From assembly GCF_006346395.1 (NCBI RefSeq), contig NZ_VDMS01000005.1, positions 480,185 through 544,184 of the forward strand: a DNA stretch of 64,000 bases, in the 5' to 3' direction. Numbering within the stretch: the first letter of the stretch is position 1; every line of letters starts with the position of its first letter. A program made the position numbers and the translations under genes. Shown here piece by piece: positions 17,319 to 26,400 of this stretch. The notes under the pieces are model-generated. The model was not told the origin of the DNA. It ran no database searches and saw only the letters and a list, made by a program, of their open reading frames with translations. Origin of the DNA: Nocardioides plantarum. GTDB taxonomy: Bacteria > Actinomycetota > Actinomycetes > Propionibacteriales > Nocardioidaceae.

Positions 17319-18053
17319 TCACTGGCCGGCAGCCGGCTTCAGGACGTAGCCAGCGCCGCGCATGGTGTGGATCATCGGCTCGCGACCGGCGTCGATCTTC
17401 TTGCGCAGGTAGGAGACGTAGAGCTCGACGACGTTGGCCTGGCCGCCGAAGTCGTAGTTCCAGACGCGGTCGAGGATCTGGGCCTTGCTGAGGACACGGC
17501 GCGGGTTGCGCATCAGGTAGCGCAGCAGCTCGAACTCCGTGGCGGTCAGCGAGATCTCCTCGCCGTCGCGCGCGACCTCGTGGCTGTCCTCGTCGAGCGT
17601 GAGGTCGCCGACGGCGAGCACCGACGACTCGGCGGCCTGCTGTGCACCGGAGCGGCGCATCAGCGCGCGCAGCCGGGCCACGACCTCCTCGAGCGAGAAC
17701 GGCTTGGTCACGTAGTCGTCGCCCCCCGCGGTCAGGCCCGCGATGCGGTCCTCGACGGCGTCGCGCGCGGTGAGGAACAGCACCGGCACGTCGGGGTCGG
17801 TGCCGCGCATCCGGCGCAGCACCTCCAGGCCGTCGAAGTCGGGCAGCATCATGTCGAGCACGACCGCGTCGGGCTTGAGCTCCTTGGCGGCCGCGACCGC
17901 CTTGGTGCCGGTGTGGGCCGCCGAGACCTGCCAGCCCTCGTAGCGCAGGGCCATCGAGATCAGCTCGGCGATGTTGACCTCGTCGTCGACCACGAGCACG
18001 CGCACCGGCGAGCCGTCGGGGCGGGTGAGGGCGGGACTAGCGGAGGCGGCCAT
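17319..18053 (-). CDS. OmpR/PhoB-family response regulator
   Basis: This is a 244-residue regulator. The ATG at 18053 (MAASASPAL) is preferred; the longer open frame upstream has no support. The receiver domain has the acidic pocket VVDDE, phospho-acceptor D67 in DMMLPDFDG, T in LTARD and K in VTKPF. The C-terminal winged helix ends with VVELYVSYLRKKID and HTMRGAGYVLK, typical of the TrcR/MprA-like subgroup. It precedes and is cotranscribed with the histidine kinase gene. Confidence 0.94.
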   Translation of the reverse strand: MAASASPALTRPDGSPVRVLVVDDEVNIAELISMALRYEGWQVSAAHTGTKAVAAAKELKPDAVVLDMMLPDFDGLEVLRRMRGTDPDVPVLFLTARDAVEDRIAGLTAGGDDYVTKPFSLEEVVARLRALMRRSGAQQAAESSVLAVGDLTLDEDSHEVARDGEEISLTATEFELLRYLMRNPRRVLSKAQILDRVWNYDFGGQANVVELYVSYLRKKIDAGREPMIHTMRGAGYVLKPAAGQ

Positions 18054-18132
18054 GGGGCCACTGTGACCGGGCTGTCTGTGGGTTTGCTGTGCGTGGCCTC
18101 GCGGGCCGTTGTCAGCCCGCGCGGTCACCGGC

Positions 18133-18663
18133 TCAGGAGGCGAGGACCTGGAAGGCGACGTCGTCGGACGGCGACGGCTCGTCGTCGCCGGCCCAGGTCG
18201 TGGTGTGGATCTCGATCTCCTTGCTGGCGCACGAGCTGCCGTCGGAGACCCACAGCACGGTCGGGATGCTCATGCTGAGGGAGAAGTCGGCGGACACCAG
18301 GATCGCGCTGTGTGACAGGTCCACGCCCGGCGACGGCACCAGGCACCAGGTGCCGGTGCCCTCGGTCGCGTGCTTGAGCTTGCTGAAGCCGTAGGTGCGC
18401 TGGGGGTCGAGCCTGGTGACCAGCCCGGTCGCCGTCTCGACCCGCGTCACCGTGGCGTAGGCCCGGCCGACGTCGAGCTTGCGGATGGTGCCCGGGGTGA
18501 GGTCGCCGACGCTGATCGACCCGTTCTTGATGTCGATGCTGGTCAGCGAGCCGTCTCTGATGTCGGCACTCCCGAACCGGGCGCCGGCGTAGCCGGCGGT
18601 CGAGGAGGCGACCACCAGGGCGGCCGCGGTGAGGGCGAGGGCAGCGGGTGTCGTGATCTTCAC
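18133..18663 (-). CDS. Secreted protein with DIKNGSI-type N-terminal module
   Basis: This is a 176-residue protein from a GTG at 18663. The signal peptide spans about residues 1-27 (KITTPAALALTAAALVVASS). Mature residues 31-62 carry the short repeat-like module DIRDGSLTSIDIKNGSISVGDL, which also occurs in the collagen-like protein at 48106-48843. The rest (about 65-176) is a beta-rich domain with two cysteines. The module is common in secreted actinobacterial proteins of unknown function. It lies between the response regulator gene and a divergent membrane protein gene. Confidence 0.72.
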   Translation of the reverse strand: MKITTPAALALTAAALVVASSTAGYAGARFGSADIRDGSLTSIDIKNGSISVGDLTPGTIRKLDVGRAYATVTRVETATGLVTRLDPQRTYGFSKLKHATEGTGTWCLVPSPGVDLSHSAILVSADFSLSMSIPTVLWVSDGSSCASKEIEIHTTTWAGDDEPSPSDDVAFQVLAS

Positions 18664-18783
18664 CGGGCGACCGTAAGCGGGGCGCGACGGCTGCACATGA
18701 CGAGAACGGGCTCTTGCCAACTGGTAGGTCCCGCCCATCGGGGGCACAGGTCGCGCACAGGGTCCTCGCCCAGAGTCGGGGGC

Positions 18784-19308
18784 ATGAACGACACCCAGCC
18801 GATCGCCCCGCAGCCCCCGGACCCGTACGACGCCCCGCCGTCCTCTCCCGTCCCCACAGGCTCGCGCCCGTCCCACGACACGGCCACCTTCACCGAGACC
18901 CCGGTCGCGGCGGTGGCGCCCGAGGGGCCGCGCGGCCTGCGGCACCGGGTGCTGGGTCTGCGCGCGGTCGCCGCGGTGGCGCTCGCCGCACTGGTCCTCG
19001 GCGGCCTGGGCGGCGTCGCCCTCGGTGCGGTCAGCGACGGTGCCGACCAGCAGCAGGGCCCGGGCGGGCGCGGTGGCTTCGGCGGTCCCGGCGGCGGCCA
19101 GAACTTCCAGCCCGGACAGGGCTTCCCGGGCCAGCAGAACCAGGGCGGGCAGAACCAGGGCCAGCAGAACCAGGGCGGGCAGCCGGGTGGGGTCCAGCCC
19201 GGTCAGGGCGTGCAGCCGGGCGCTGGTGTGCCGCCCGGCACGGCCCCCCAGGACGACGTGCAGCCCGATGCGTCGGCGGACGGCTCCTCCGGCGGCACCG
19301 ACACCTGA
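18784..19308 (+). CDS. Membrane-anchored Gly/Gln-rich low-complexity protein
   Basis: This is a 174-residue protein starting MNDTQPIAPQ. A proline-rich cytoplasmic N-terminus (1-55) precedes one membrane helix (about 60-84, AVAAVALAALVLGGLGGVAL). The exposed tail has glycine- and glutamine-rich repeats (NQGGQNQGQQNQGG near 120-136) and then an acidic end. No domain is recognised. The tail resembles disordered wall-spanning segments. It is divergent from the secreted protein gene at 18133-18663 (120 bases between starts) and convergent with the flavoprotein gene. Confidence 0.65.
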   Translation: MNDTQPIAPQPPDPYDAPPSSPVPTGSRPSHDTATFTETPVAAVAPEGPRGLRHRVLGLRAVAAVALAALVLGGLGGVALGAVSDGADQQQGPGGRGGFGGPGGGQNFQPGQGFPGQQNQGGQNQGQQNQGGQPGGVQPGQGVQPGAGVPPGTAPQDDVQPDASADGSSGGTDT

Positions 19309-19314
19309 TCCACC

Positions 19315-20847
19315 TCAACCCTCGGAACGGGCCAGGTCGCGCACGGCCAGGCTGGCGAAGACCATCGCGGACCCGAGCGGCGCGCCCGGCCCCGGGTAGA
19401 CGCCGCCGAACATCGAGGCGGAGGAGTTGCCGGCGGCGTACAGGCCGGGGATCGCGGAGCCGTCCTCGCGCAGCACCCGGCCGGCGGGGTCGGTGACGAG
19501 CCCGCCCTTGGTGCCGAGGTCGGACAGCACGAAGCGGGCCGCGTAGTAGGGCGGCTGGTCGAGCGGCACGAGGGCCTCGTCGGGGCCGCCGCCACCGGTG
19601 AAGAACGTGTCGTACTCGTCGGTCCCGCGGCCGAAGTCGGCGTCGACGCCGGTGGCGCAGAACCCGTTGAAGCGGGAGACGGTCGCGGCGAGCGCGTCCG
19701 CCGGTACGCCGATCAGCCCGGCGAGCTCGTCGAGCGACCCGGCGCGCAGCCAGGTGCCGGCCTCGAGGTGGGCGGCCGGGTCGCCCTCGGGCATCGCGAT
19801 CGCCGGCAGCCGGCCGCCCTCGCGGGAGTCGAAGACGAACCACGACGGCACCCGGTCGGGAGCCTTCGCCATCTCGCGGCCGAAGCGGTCGTAGGGCAGG
19901 CACTCGTTGGCGTAGCGCCGTCCCGTCTGGTCGACCATCAGACCACTGCGGAAGCCCAGGGTGAACGAGCCGCCGCCGTCGGGCTGCTCGAGCCCGGGGC
20001 AGAACCAGCCCAGTGCGCTGAAGTCCGCGGCGGCCCCGAGGGCGAGGGCCGCCCGGATCGCCTCGCCGAGGTTGGCATCGCGCGGCGCCATGCTCCAGGC
20101 GACGGCGCCCGGCACGCCGTGCTCGGCGCGCAGCGCGGCGTTGCCCTCGAACCCGCCGGCCGCGACCAGGACGCCGAACCGGGCGTGCAGCTCGAGGCCG
20201 TCGGCCGTGCGGACGCCGACGACGCGCGCGTCCCCTCCTCGGGTCAGCAGGTCCACCACGGCGTGACCGGTGCGGAGGATGCCGCCCTCGCGCACGACGA
20301 TCGCCGCGAGCCGCCCGATGAGCGACTGCCCGCCGCTCAGGGTCCGGCGGCCGGGCGCCCCGACCCGGTCGAGCTCGACCGGCGGGCGGACCAGCTCGCC
20401 GATCAGCGGGGGCAGGGCGTCGCGCTTGATGGTGGTGGGCTGGATCGATCGCCCGAACGGCACCCGACCGGGCGCGTCGTAGTACTCCGGGAACGGCAGC
20501 CACTCGAACTCCATGGCCTCGTCGGCCTCGAGCTGGGCCACCAGCTCGGGAGCGTGGGCCAGGAACGCCTCGACCTTGGCCCGGGTGGCGGGCTCGTCGG
20601 GGTCGGCCAGGATCGTGTCGAGGTAGGCGCGGGCGCCCTCGGTCGAGTCGGGGATCCCGGCGCGCTGCTGGACCTGCGTCCCCGGCAGCCAGCACGCCCC
20701 ACCGGAGTAGGCCGAGGTGCCGCCGAGCAGCGCCGTCTTCTCCAGCACCAGGACCGACAGGCCGGCCCGGGCGGCGACCGCCGCTCCGGTCAGCGCGCCG
20801 CCCCCGGAGCCGACCACGATGACGTCGTACTGCTGCTCGTCGCTCAC
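19315..20847 (-). CDS. FAD-binding dehydrogenase, 3-ketosteroid dehydrogenase-like
   Basis: This is a 510-residue flavoprotein from a GTG at 20847. The dinucleotide-binding motif is VVGSGGGALTGA (about 11-22), and SAYSGGACWLPG (45-56) is typical of the succinate dehydrogenase/fumarate reductase and 3-ketosteroid delta-1-dehydrogenase superfamily. The C-terminus has GGVYPGPGAPLGSAMVF. KstD-type enzymes introduce the delta-1 double bond in steroid A rings. A textbook KstR site 17 bases upstream supports a steroid-catabolism role. I did not verify all catalytic tyrosines, so another substrate within the family is possible. Confidence 0.85.
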   Translation of the reverse strand: MSDEQQYDVIVVGSGGGALTGAAVAARAGLSVLVLEKTALLGGTSAYSGGACWLPGTQVQQRAGIPDSTEGARAYLDTILADPDEPATRAKVEAFLAHAPELVAQLEADEAMEFEWLPFPEYYDAPGRVPFGRSIQPTTIKRDALPPLIGELVRPPVELDRVGAPGRRTLSGGQSLIGRLAAIVVREGGILRTGHAVVDLLTRGGDARVVGVRTADGLELHARFGVLVAAGGFEGNAALRAEHGVPGAVAWSMAPRDANLGEAIRAALALGAAADFSALGWFCPGLEQPDGGGSFTLGFRSGLMVDQTGRRYANECLPYDRFGREMAKAPDRVPSWFVFDSREGGRLPAIAMPEGDPAAHLEAGTWLRAGSLDELAGLIGVPADALAATVSRFNGFCATGVDADFGRGTDEYDTFFTGGGGPDEALVPLDQPPYYAARFVLSDLGTKGGLVTDPAGRVLREDGSAIPGLYAAGNSSASMFGGVYPGPGAPLGSAMVFASLAVRDLARSEG

Positions 20848-20863
20848 GCGCTGATCATGGAAG

Positions 20864-20877
20864 TAGAACGTGTTCTA
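20864..20877. promoter_or_regulatory. KstR-type operator
   Basis: TAGAACGTGTTCTA matches the palindromic KstR consensus TnnAACnnGTTnnA at every fixed position. It starts 17 bases upstream of the GTG start of the flavoprotein gene on the minus strand. KstR is the TetR-family repressor of the cholesterol regulon in mycobacteria and rhodococci. Its presence implies that the flavoprotein belongs to a sterol-responsive regulon in this organism. Confidence 0.8.
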
Positions 20878-20902
20878 GCGCAAGCGGGTCGGGGAGGGCT
20901 TT

Positions 20903-20998
20903 GGGAGTTTCACCGCTGAAGCGGTGAAATTCCCACACCCTCGACGAAGTTTCGTCGTGGAGGCGCGAGTTTCACCGCCGCGGCGGAGAATTTCCCAC
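20903..20998. repeat. Array of three hairpins
   Basis: Hairpin 1 has arms TTTCACCGCT (20908-20917) and AGCGGTGAAA (20920-20929), extended outward by GGGAG/TTCCC. Hairpin 2 has arms CGACGAA (20942-20948) and TTCGTCG (20951-20957). Hairpin 3 (about 20968-20998) repeats GAGTTTCACCGC of hairpin 1 and ends TTTCCC. The array sits just after the stop of the zinc-ribbon gene and upstream of the flavoprotein gene. It is a likely terminator or REP-like element. Confidence 0.7.
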
Positions 20999-21003
20999 CG
21001 GGG

Positions 21004-22125
21004 TCAGGACCGGTTGAGCAGCACGATCGCCACGATCGCACCGATCACGACCAGCGCCGCGGTCACCGCCAGCGCGATCTTGATCGGGCTGTAGGGGCGG
21101 TCGCCGACGACCTTGCCGGTGTTGGCGTTGACGAGCACCTGGAAGGTCTTGCCGGCGTGGACGTAGCTGGCGATCCACAGCGGCATCAGCACCAGCTTGA
21201 ACATCGCCTGGGCGTAGGTGACGTCCATGTCGTTGACGCGCTGCTCGTCGCCGCCGATGTCGTGCTCGACGTCCTCCTGGATGACCTCGCGCATGACGCT
21301 GCGGGCCTCCTCGGCGCCGGCGGCCGGGGTCACGTCGTAGCGCAGGGCGGAGTAGCCGGTGACGTACTCGTCCTGGTAGGGCCTGGCCTCGGTGAGCTGC
21401 CAGGGGCCCATCTTCTCGAGCTTCTCACGCTCGACGTGGTGGCTGGCGACGATCAGCACGTCGTCGAAGGCGCGGCTGACGTGGCCGGAGCGGTCCGACC
21501 AGCGGGTGTGTCGCTGCTGGTAGGTCTCGGTGCGGGTGCCGCCCTTGCCATCGGAGACCGTGCGGGTCCGGGTGACGTAGTAGTAGTCGCCCCGCTTGCC
21601 CTCGTAGTCGGTGCCGGTCTGCGCGTCGAAGGTCCAGTGCGGGATGTAGGTGCCCTTGAGGCCCTCGGTCGAGCCGACCTTCTTCAGGCTGTTGGGGGCG
21701 AAGCGACGCGAGCCGACCCACTCCTGGAAGTGGGCGCGGGCGGCGTTGCGGTCGACCTTGAACGGCACCACCGCCTCGGGCTGCACGACGCCCTCGGGCG
21801 CCTGGGTCGCGACCAGGGCGCCGCCACAGAACCCGCACGCACCGGCCACGTCGGTCGACTCGGTCTGGGCGCCGCAGTTGCGGCACTTGAGCTCGACCGC
21901 CGCGGTCAGCGCGGCGACCTGCGACTGACCGTGCTTGGCCTGCCACTCGTCGTAGGAGTGCTCCTTGATGGTCAGGTGCTCGGCGTCGATCTGCTGCTCC
22001 GCGCCGCACGAGCCGCAGCGCAGCACGGTCGTGCCGGGGGAGTACGCCGTCTGCGCGCCGCAGCTCGGGCAGACCGCGCTGAGCGGGACCGGTGGGACCG
22101 GCGGGACGGTGGGGCTGTCGGTCAC
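21004..22125 (-). CDS. Zinc-ribbon membrane protein (YdjG-like)
   Basis: This is a 373-residue protein from a GTG at 22125. Paired cysteines form two zinc ribbons: CPSCG/CGSCG (about residues 16-39) and CRNCG/CGFCG (about 77-98). A middle domain of about 220 residues is rich in aromatics (HWTFDAQTGTDYEG, YYYVTRTRTV). A single membrane helix (about 345-368) ends the protein. It starts 10 bases after the stop of the SPFH gene, and its GAGGA site overlaps that stop, so the two are translationally linked. In Bacillus a zinc-ribbon protein (YdjG) works with the SPFH protein YdjI in membrane stress. A similar role here is inference. Confidence 0.75.
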   Translation of the reverse strand: MTDSPTVPPVPPVPLSAVCPSCGAQTAYSPGTTVLRCGSCGAEQQIDAEHLTIKEHSYDEWQAKHGQSQVAALTAAVELKCRNCGAQTESTDVAGACGFCGGALVATQAPEGVVQPEAVVPFKVDRNAARAHFQEWVGSRRFAPNSLKKVGSTEGLKGTYIPHWTFDAQTGTDYEGKRGDYYYVTRTRTVSDGKGGTRTETYQQRHTRWSDRSGHVSRAFDDVLIVASHHVEREKLEKMGPWQLTEARPYQDEYVTGYSALRYDVTPAAGAEEARSVMREVIQEDVEHDIGGDEQRVNDMDVTYAQAMFKLVLMPLWIASYVHAGKTFQVLVNANTGKVVGDRPYSPIKIALAVTAALVVIGAIVAIVLLNRS

Positions 22126-22135
22126 GGACCCGTCC

Positions 22136-23335
22136 TCAGGCCGTCGGCGGGACGGGCGGCGGGGTGCCCTCGTCCGGCGGCTGCGGAGCGGCGGCCGGCG
22201 GCACGGCGGGCGGGAGCGGCGGCGGGGTCGCCGCGAACAGCGCCCGGACCTCGGCGACGTCGGCAGCGGGGGTCCAGGCGTCCATCCCGTCACGCCAGAC
22301 CAGCGTCTCGCGGGTGACCTCGCCGGCGGTGATCTTGTCCTTGATCGCGTCGCGCTCAAGAGGGCCGACCTGCTGGCCGCCGATCGCGAGGAAGAACGCC
22401 GACGAGGCGACCGGGACCGGCGGCGGGGCCGCGGGGGCCGTGGGGGCAGCCGGTGCCGCGGGGGCGGCCGGCTGCGAGGCCTGGGGAGCGAGCGCACTGG
22501 CCATCTGCTGGCCGAGCGCGACGCCGACGCCGAGCCCGACGCCCTCACCGGCACCACCGGGGTTGTTGGCGGCGTCGCCGATCGCGGTCGCGGCCTGGAA
22601 CTTGGCGTACTGGTCGAGGTTGCCGAGCACGCCCATCGAGGTGCGCTTGTCGAGGACGGCCTCGACCTCGGGCGGCAGCGAGATGTTCTCGATGACGAAC
22701 CGCGGGATCGAGATGCCCATCGGGGCGAGCTGCTCGGTGAGCGTCAGCGCGAGCTGGTCGGCGATGCCCTGCTGGTTGGCGGCCAGGTCGAGCATCGGCA
22801 CGCCGGCCTTCGCGAGCGCCGTACCGAGCTGGGAGACGATCGACTGCCGCAGGAACTCCGCGACCTCCTCGGTGCGGAACTGCGGGTCGGTGCCGACGAG
22901 CTCCTTGAGCAGCTTGCCGCCGTCGACGATGCGCAGCGCGTAGGTGCCGAAGGCGCGCAGGCGGACCATGCCGAACTCGGCGTCGCGCAGGGTGACCGGG
23001 TTCTGGGTGCCCCACTTGAAGTCGGTGAACTGGCGGGTCGCGACGAAGTAGACCTCGGCCTTGAACGGGGAGTCGAAGCCGTACTTCCAGCCCTTGAGGG
23101 TCGAGAGGATCGGCAGGTTCTGGGTCTCGAGCGTGTAGGTCCCCGGCGTGAAGACGTCGGCGATCTCGCCCTCGTTGACGAAGACGGCGATCTGGCCCTC
23201 CCGCACGACCAGCTGGGCGCCGTTCTTGATCTCGTTGTCGTGGCGCGGGAACCGCCACACCAGCGTGTCCCGGCTGTCGTCGAGGAACTCGACGATGTCG
23301 ATGAACTCGCCACGGATGCTGTCCATGAAGCCCAT
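22136..23335 (-). CDS. SPFH-domain protein with C-terminal GYF_2 domain (YdjI-like)
   Basis: This is a 399-residue protein starting MGFMDSIRGEF at 23335, with AAGGAG well placed upstream. Residues 1-270 form an SPFH/Band-7-like domain of the YdjI or 'virion core protein' type (NGAQLVVREGQIAVFVNEG, ISIPRFVIENISLP). An Ala/Pro-rich linker follows, then a GYF_2/DUF4339 domain (about 320-375: FFLAIGGQQVGPLERDAI, LVWRDGMDAWTPA), and a proline-rich tail. SPFH proteins scaffold membrane microdomains, and GYF domains bind proline-rich peptides. It is the first gene of a two-gene operon with the zinc-ribbon membrane protein and is divergent from hrpA. Confidence 0.85.
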   Translation of the reverse strand: MGFMDSIRGEFIDIVEFLDDSRDTLVWRFPRHDNEIKNGAQLVVREGQIAVFVNEGEIADVFTPGTYTLETQNLPILSTLKGWKYGFDSPFKAEVYFVATRQFTDFKWGTQNPVTLRDAEFGMVRLRAFGTYALRIVDGGKLLKELVGTDPQFRTEEVAEFLRQSIVSQLGTALAKAGVPMLDLAANQQGIADQLALTLTEQLAPMGISIPRFVIENISLPPEVEAVLDKRTSMGVLGNLDQYAKFQAATAIGDAANNPGGAGEGVGLGVGVALGQQMASALAPQASQPAAPAAPAAPTAPAAPPPVPVASSAFFLAIGGQQVGPLERDAIKDKITAGEVTRETLVWRDGMDAWTPAADVAEVRALFAATPPPLPPAVPPAAAPQPPDEGTPPPVPPTA

Positions 23336-23438
23336 GGGTGGACTCTCCTTCGGGATGGGGTCGTGCGGGACGCTAGCCGACGGCCGGGACGGTACGCCGT
23401 CGAAGTCGCTCGACACGACCGGGCAGAATGGTCGTCTT

Positions 23439-26400
23439 ATGTCCGAGTCGGCGGTCGCGAAACTCATCACCTACCCGCCCGACCTCCCGGTCAGCCAGCG
23501 GCGCGACGAGATCGCCGAGGCGATCCGGGACCACCAGGTCGTGATCGTCGCCGGTGAGACGGGGTCGGGCAAGACCACCCAGCTGCCGAAGATCTGCCTC
23601 GAGCTCGGCCGCGAGCGGATCGGCCACACGCAGCCGCGACGGATCGCGGCGCGCAGCGTCGCCGAGCGGATCGCCGCCGAGCTGGGCTCCGAGCTGGGCG
23701 AGCTGGTCGGCTACCAGGTGCGGTTCACGGCCAAGACGTCGCGCGCGACCAAGGTCAAGGTGATGACCGACGGCATCCTGCTCGCCGAGCTGCAGCGCGA
23801 CCGGCAGCTGAAGAAGTACGACACGATCATCATCGACGAGGCCCACGAGCGCAGCCTCAACATCGACTTCCTGCTCGGCTACCTCAAGCGGCTGCTGCCC
23901 CGTCGTCCCGACCTCAAGCTGGTCATCACCTCGGCGACCATCGACGTCGAGCGCTTCTCCGAGCACTTCGCCGTCGACGGACGGCCGGCACCCGTGGTCG
24001 AGGTCTCGGGCCGCACCTACCCCGTCGAGGTCCGCTACCGGCCCCTGGTCGACGAGCTGGAGGACGACGAGGAGGGCGAGCCGATCGTCCGCGACCAGAC
24101 CGAGGCGATCGTCGAGGCGGTCAAGGAGCTGGGCGCCGAGGGATCGGGCGACGTGCTGGTCTTCCTGCCCGGTGAGCGCGAGATCCGCGACACCGCCGAT
24201 GCCCTGTCCACCGCGCTCGGCGACCGCGGCCCCGAGATCGTGCCGCTCTACTCCCGGCTCTCGGCGGCCGAGCAGCACCGGGTGTTCGCGTCGCACTCCG
24301 GTCGCCGGGTGGTCCTGTCCACCAACGTCGCCGAGACCTCGCTGACCGTCCCCGGCATCCGCTACGTGATCGACACCGGCGTCGCCCGCATCTCGCGCTA
24401 CTCCGTGCGTACCAAGGTGCAGCGCCTGCCGGTCGAGCCCATCAGCCAGGCCTCGGCCAACCAGCGCTCCGGCCGCTGCGGACGCGTCGCGCCCGGCATC
24501 GCGATCCGGCTCTACTCCGAGCAGGACTTCGAGGCGCGCCCCGAGTTCACCGAGCCCGAGGTGCTGCGCACCAACCTGGCCTCGGTCATCCTGCAGATGA
24601 CCTCGCTCGGCCTCGGCGACGTCGCCCGGTTCCCCTTCGTCGAGCCGCCCGACAAGCGCAACGTGCAGGCCGGCGTACAGCTGCTGGAGGAGCTGGGCGC
24701 GGTCACCACCGCCGACGGCGGGATAGTCCCTGACGTAAATCAAGGCTCTCGGGGCCGGAAGGCTGATTTACGTCAGGGACTATCCCGCCGGGGGCGCCAG
24801 CAGGACGGGCCGCGGCTGACCGAGGTCGGACGTCGACTGGCGCGGCTGCCGATCGACCCGCGGCTGGCCCGGATGATCCTGGAGGCCGAGCGGCTCGGGT
24901 GCGTGCGCGAGGTGATCGTGATCGCGGCGGCGCTCAGCCTGCAGGACCCGCGGGAGCGACCTGCCGAGCAGCGCCCGCAGGCCGACCAGCAGCACGCGCG
25001 GTTCAAGGTCGAGGGCTCCGACTTCCTGTCCTGGCTGGCGTTGTGGCGCTACCTGCGCGAGCAGCAGACCGAGCTCAGCAGCAGTGCGTTCCGGCGCATG
25101 TGCAAGCGCGAGTACCTCAACTACCTGCGCGTGCGCGAGTGGCAGGACTTCGAGTCCCAGCTGCGCCAGGTCTGCAAGGAGATGGACATCAAGGTCGGCA
25201 CCCCCGCCGACGCGCCCGACGCCGACGGCATCCACCAGGCGCTGCTGTCGGGGCTGCTCTCCCACGTGGGTCTGTTGGAGGAGCGGGACGAGGCCAAGGG
25301 CCCCAAGAGCGCCGGGCGCAAGCCGATGCGTGAGTACGTCGGCGCACGCGGCGCGAGGTTCGCGATCTTCCCCGGCAGCGGGCTGCACAAGAAGAACCCG
25401 CCCTTCCTGATGGCCGGTGAGCTCGTCGAGACCGGGCGGCTCTGGGCCCGCCAGAACGCCGCGATCGACCCCGAGTGGGCCGAGCGGCTCGGCGCCCACC
25501 TGGTCAAGCGCACCTACTCCGAGCCGCACTGGTCCAAGAAGCGGGCCCAGGTGCTCGCCCACGAGAAGGTCACGCTCTACGGCGTACCCCTGGTCGCCGA
25601 CCGGCTCGTCAGCTTCGGCAAGGTCGCGCCCTCGGTGGCGCGGGAGATCTTCATCCGGCACGCGCTCGTGCAGGGGGAGTGGCACAGCCGGCAGAAGTTC
25701 TTCACGCGCAACCGCGAGCTGCTCGACGAGGCGATGGACCTCGAGCACCGTGCGCGCCGCCGCGACATCGTCGTCGACGAGCACACGCTCTTCGACTTCT
25801 ACGACGCCCGGGTCGGTCACGAGGTCGTCAGCGGCGCCCACTTCGACACCTGGTGGAAGCACGAGCGGCAGAAGCGGCCCGACCTGCTCGACCTCACCCT
25901 CGAGATCCTCACCCACGACAACGCCGGCGCGGTGCAGGAGGACGACTACCCCGTCGCGTGGGCGGGTGCGCGCGAGGGCCTGACCTTCCCGATCAGCTAC
26001 CACTTCGAGCCGGGCGCGGCCGACGACGGTCTCACCATCGACGTGCCCGTCGCGACCCTCAACCAGGTCGGCGACGACGACTTCTCCTGGAACGTGCCGG
26101 GGCTGCGCGAGGAGCTCGTCACCAGCCTGATCCGCAGCCTGCCCAAGAGCCTGCGCGTCGCGCTGGTGCCGGCCCCCGACCGGGCGCGGGCCTTCCTGCG
26201 CGAGACGCCGGCCGGCGAGGAGCCGCTGCTCGACGCCCTCGAGCGCTGGTGTCGCGCCACCGCCGGCATCGTCGTGCCGCGCGATGCCTGGGACTGGACC
26301 AAGGTCGCCGAGCACCTGCGCCCCACCTACCGCGTCCTCGACGACACCGGCGCCGAGCAGGCCCGCGGCAAGGACCTCGAGGCGCTCAAGGCGCCGCTGC

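Noticed and set aside
24716..24790. Intrinsic terminator inside hrpA
   Set aside because: No T-tract follows, the element is in frame, and the downstream half of the gene is intact and conserved, so premature termination is unlikely to be its main role.
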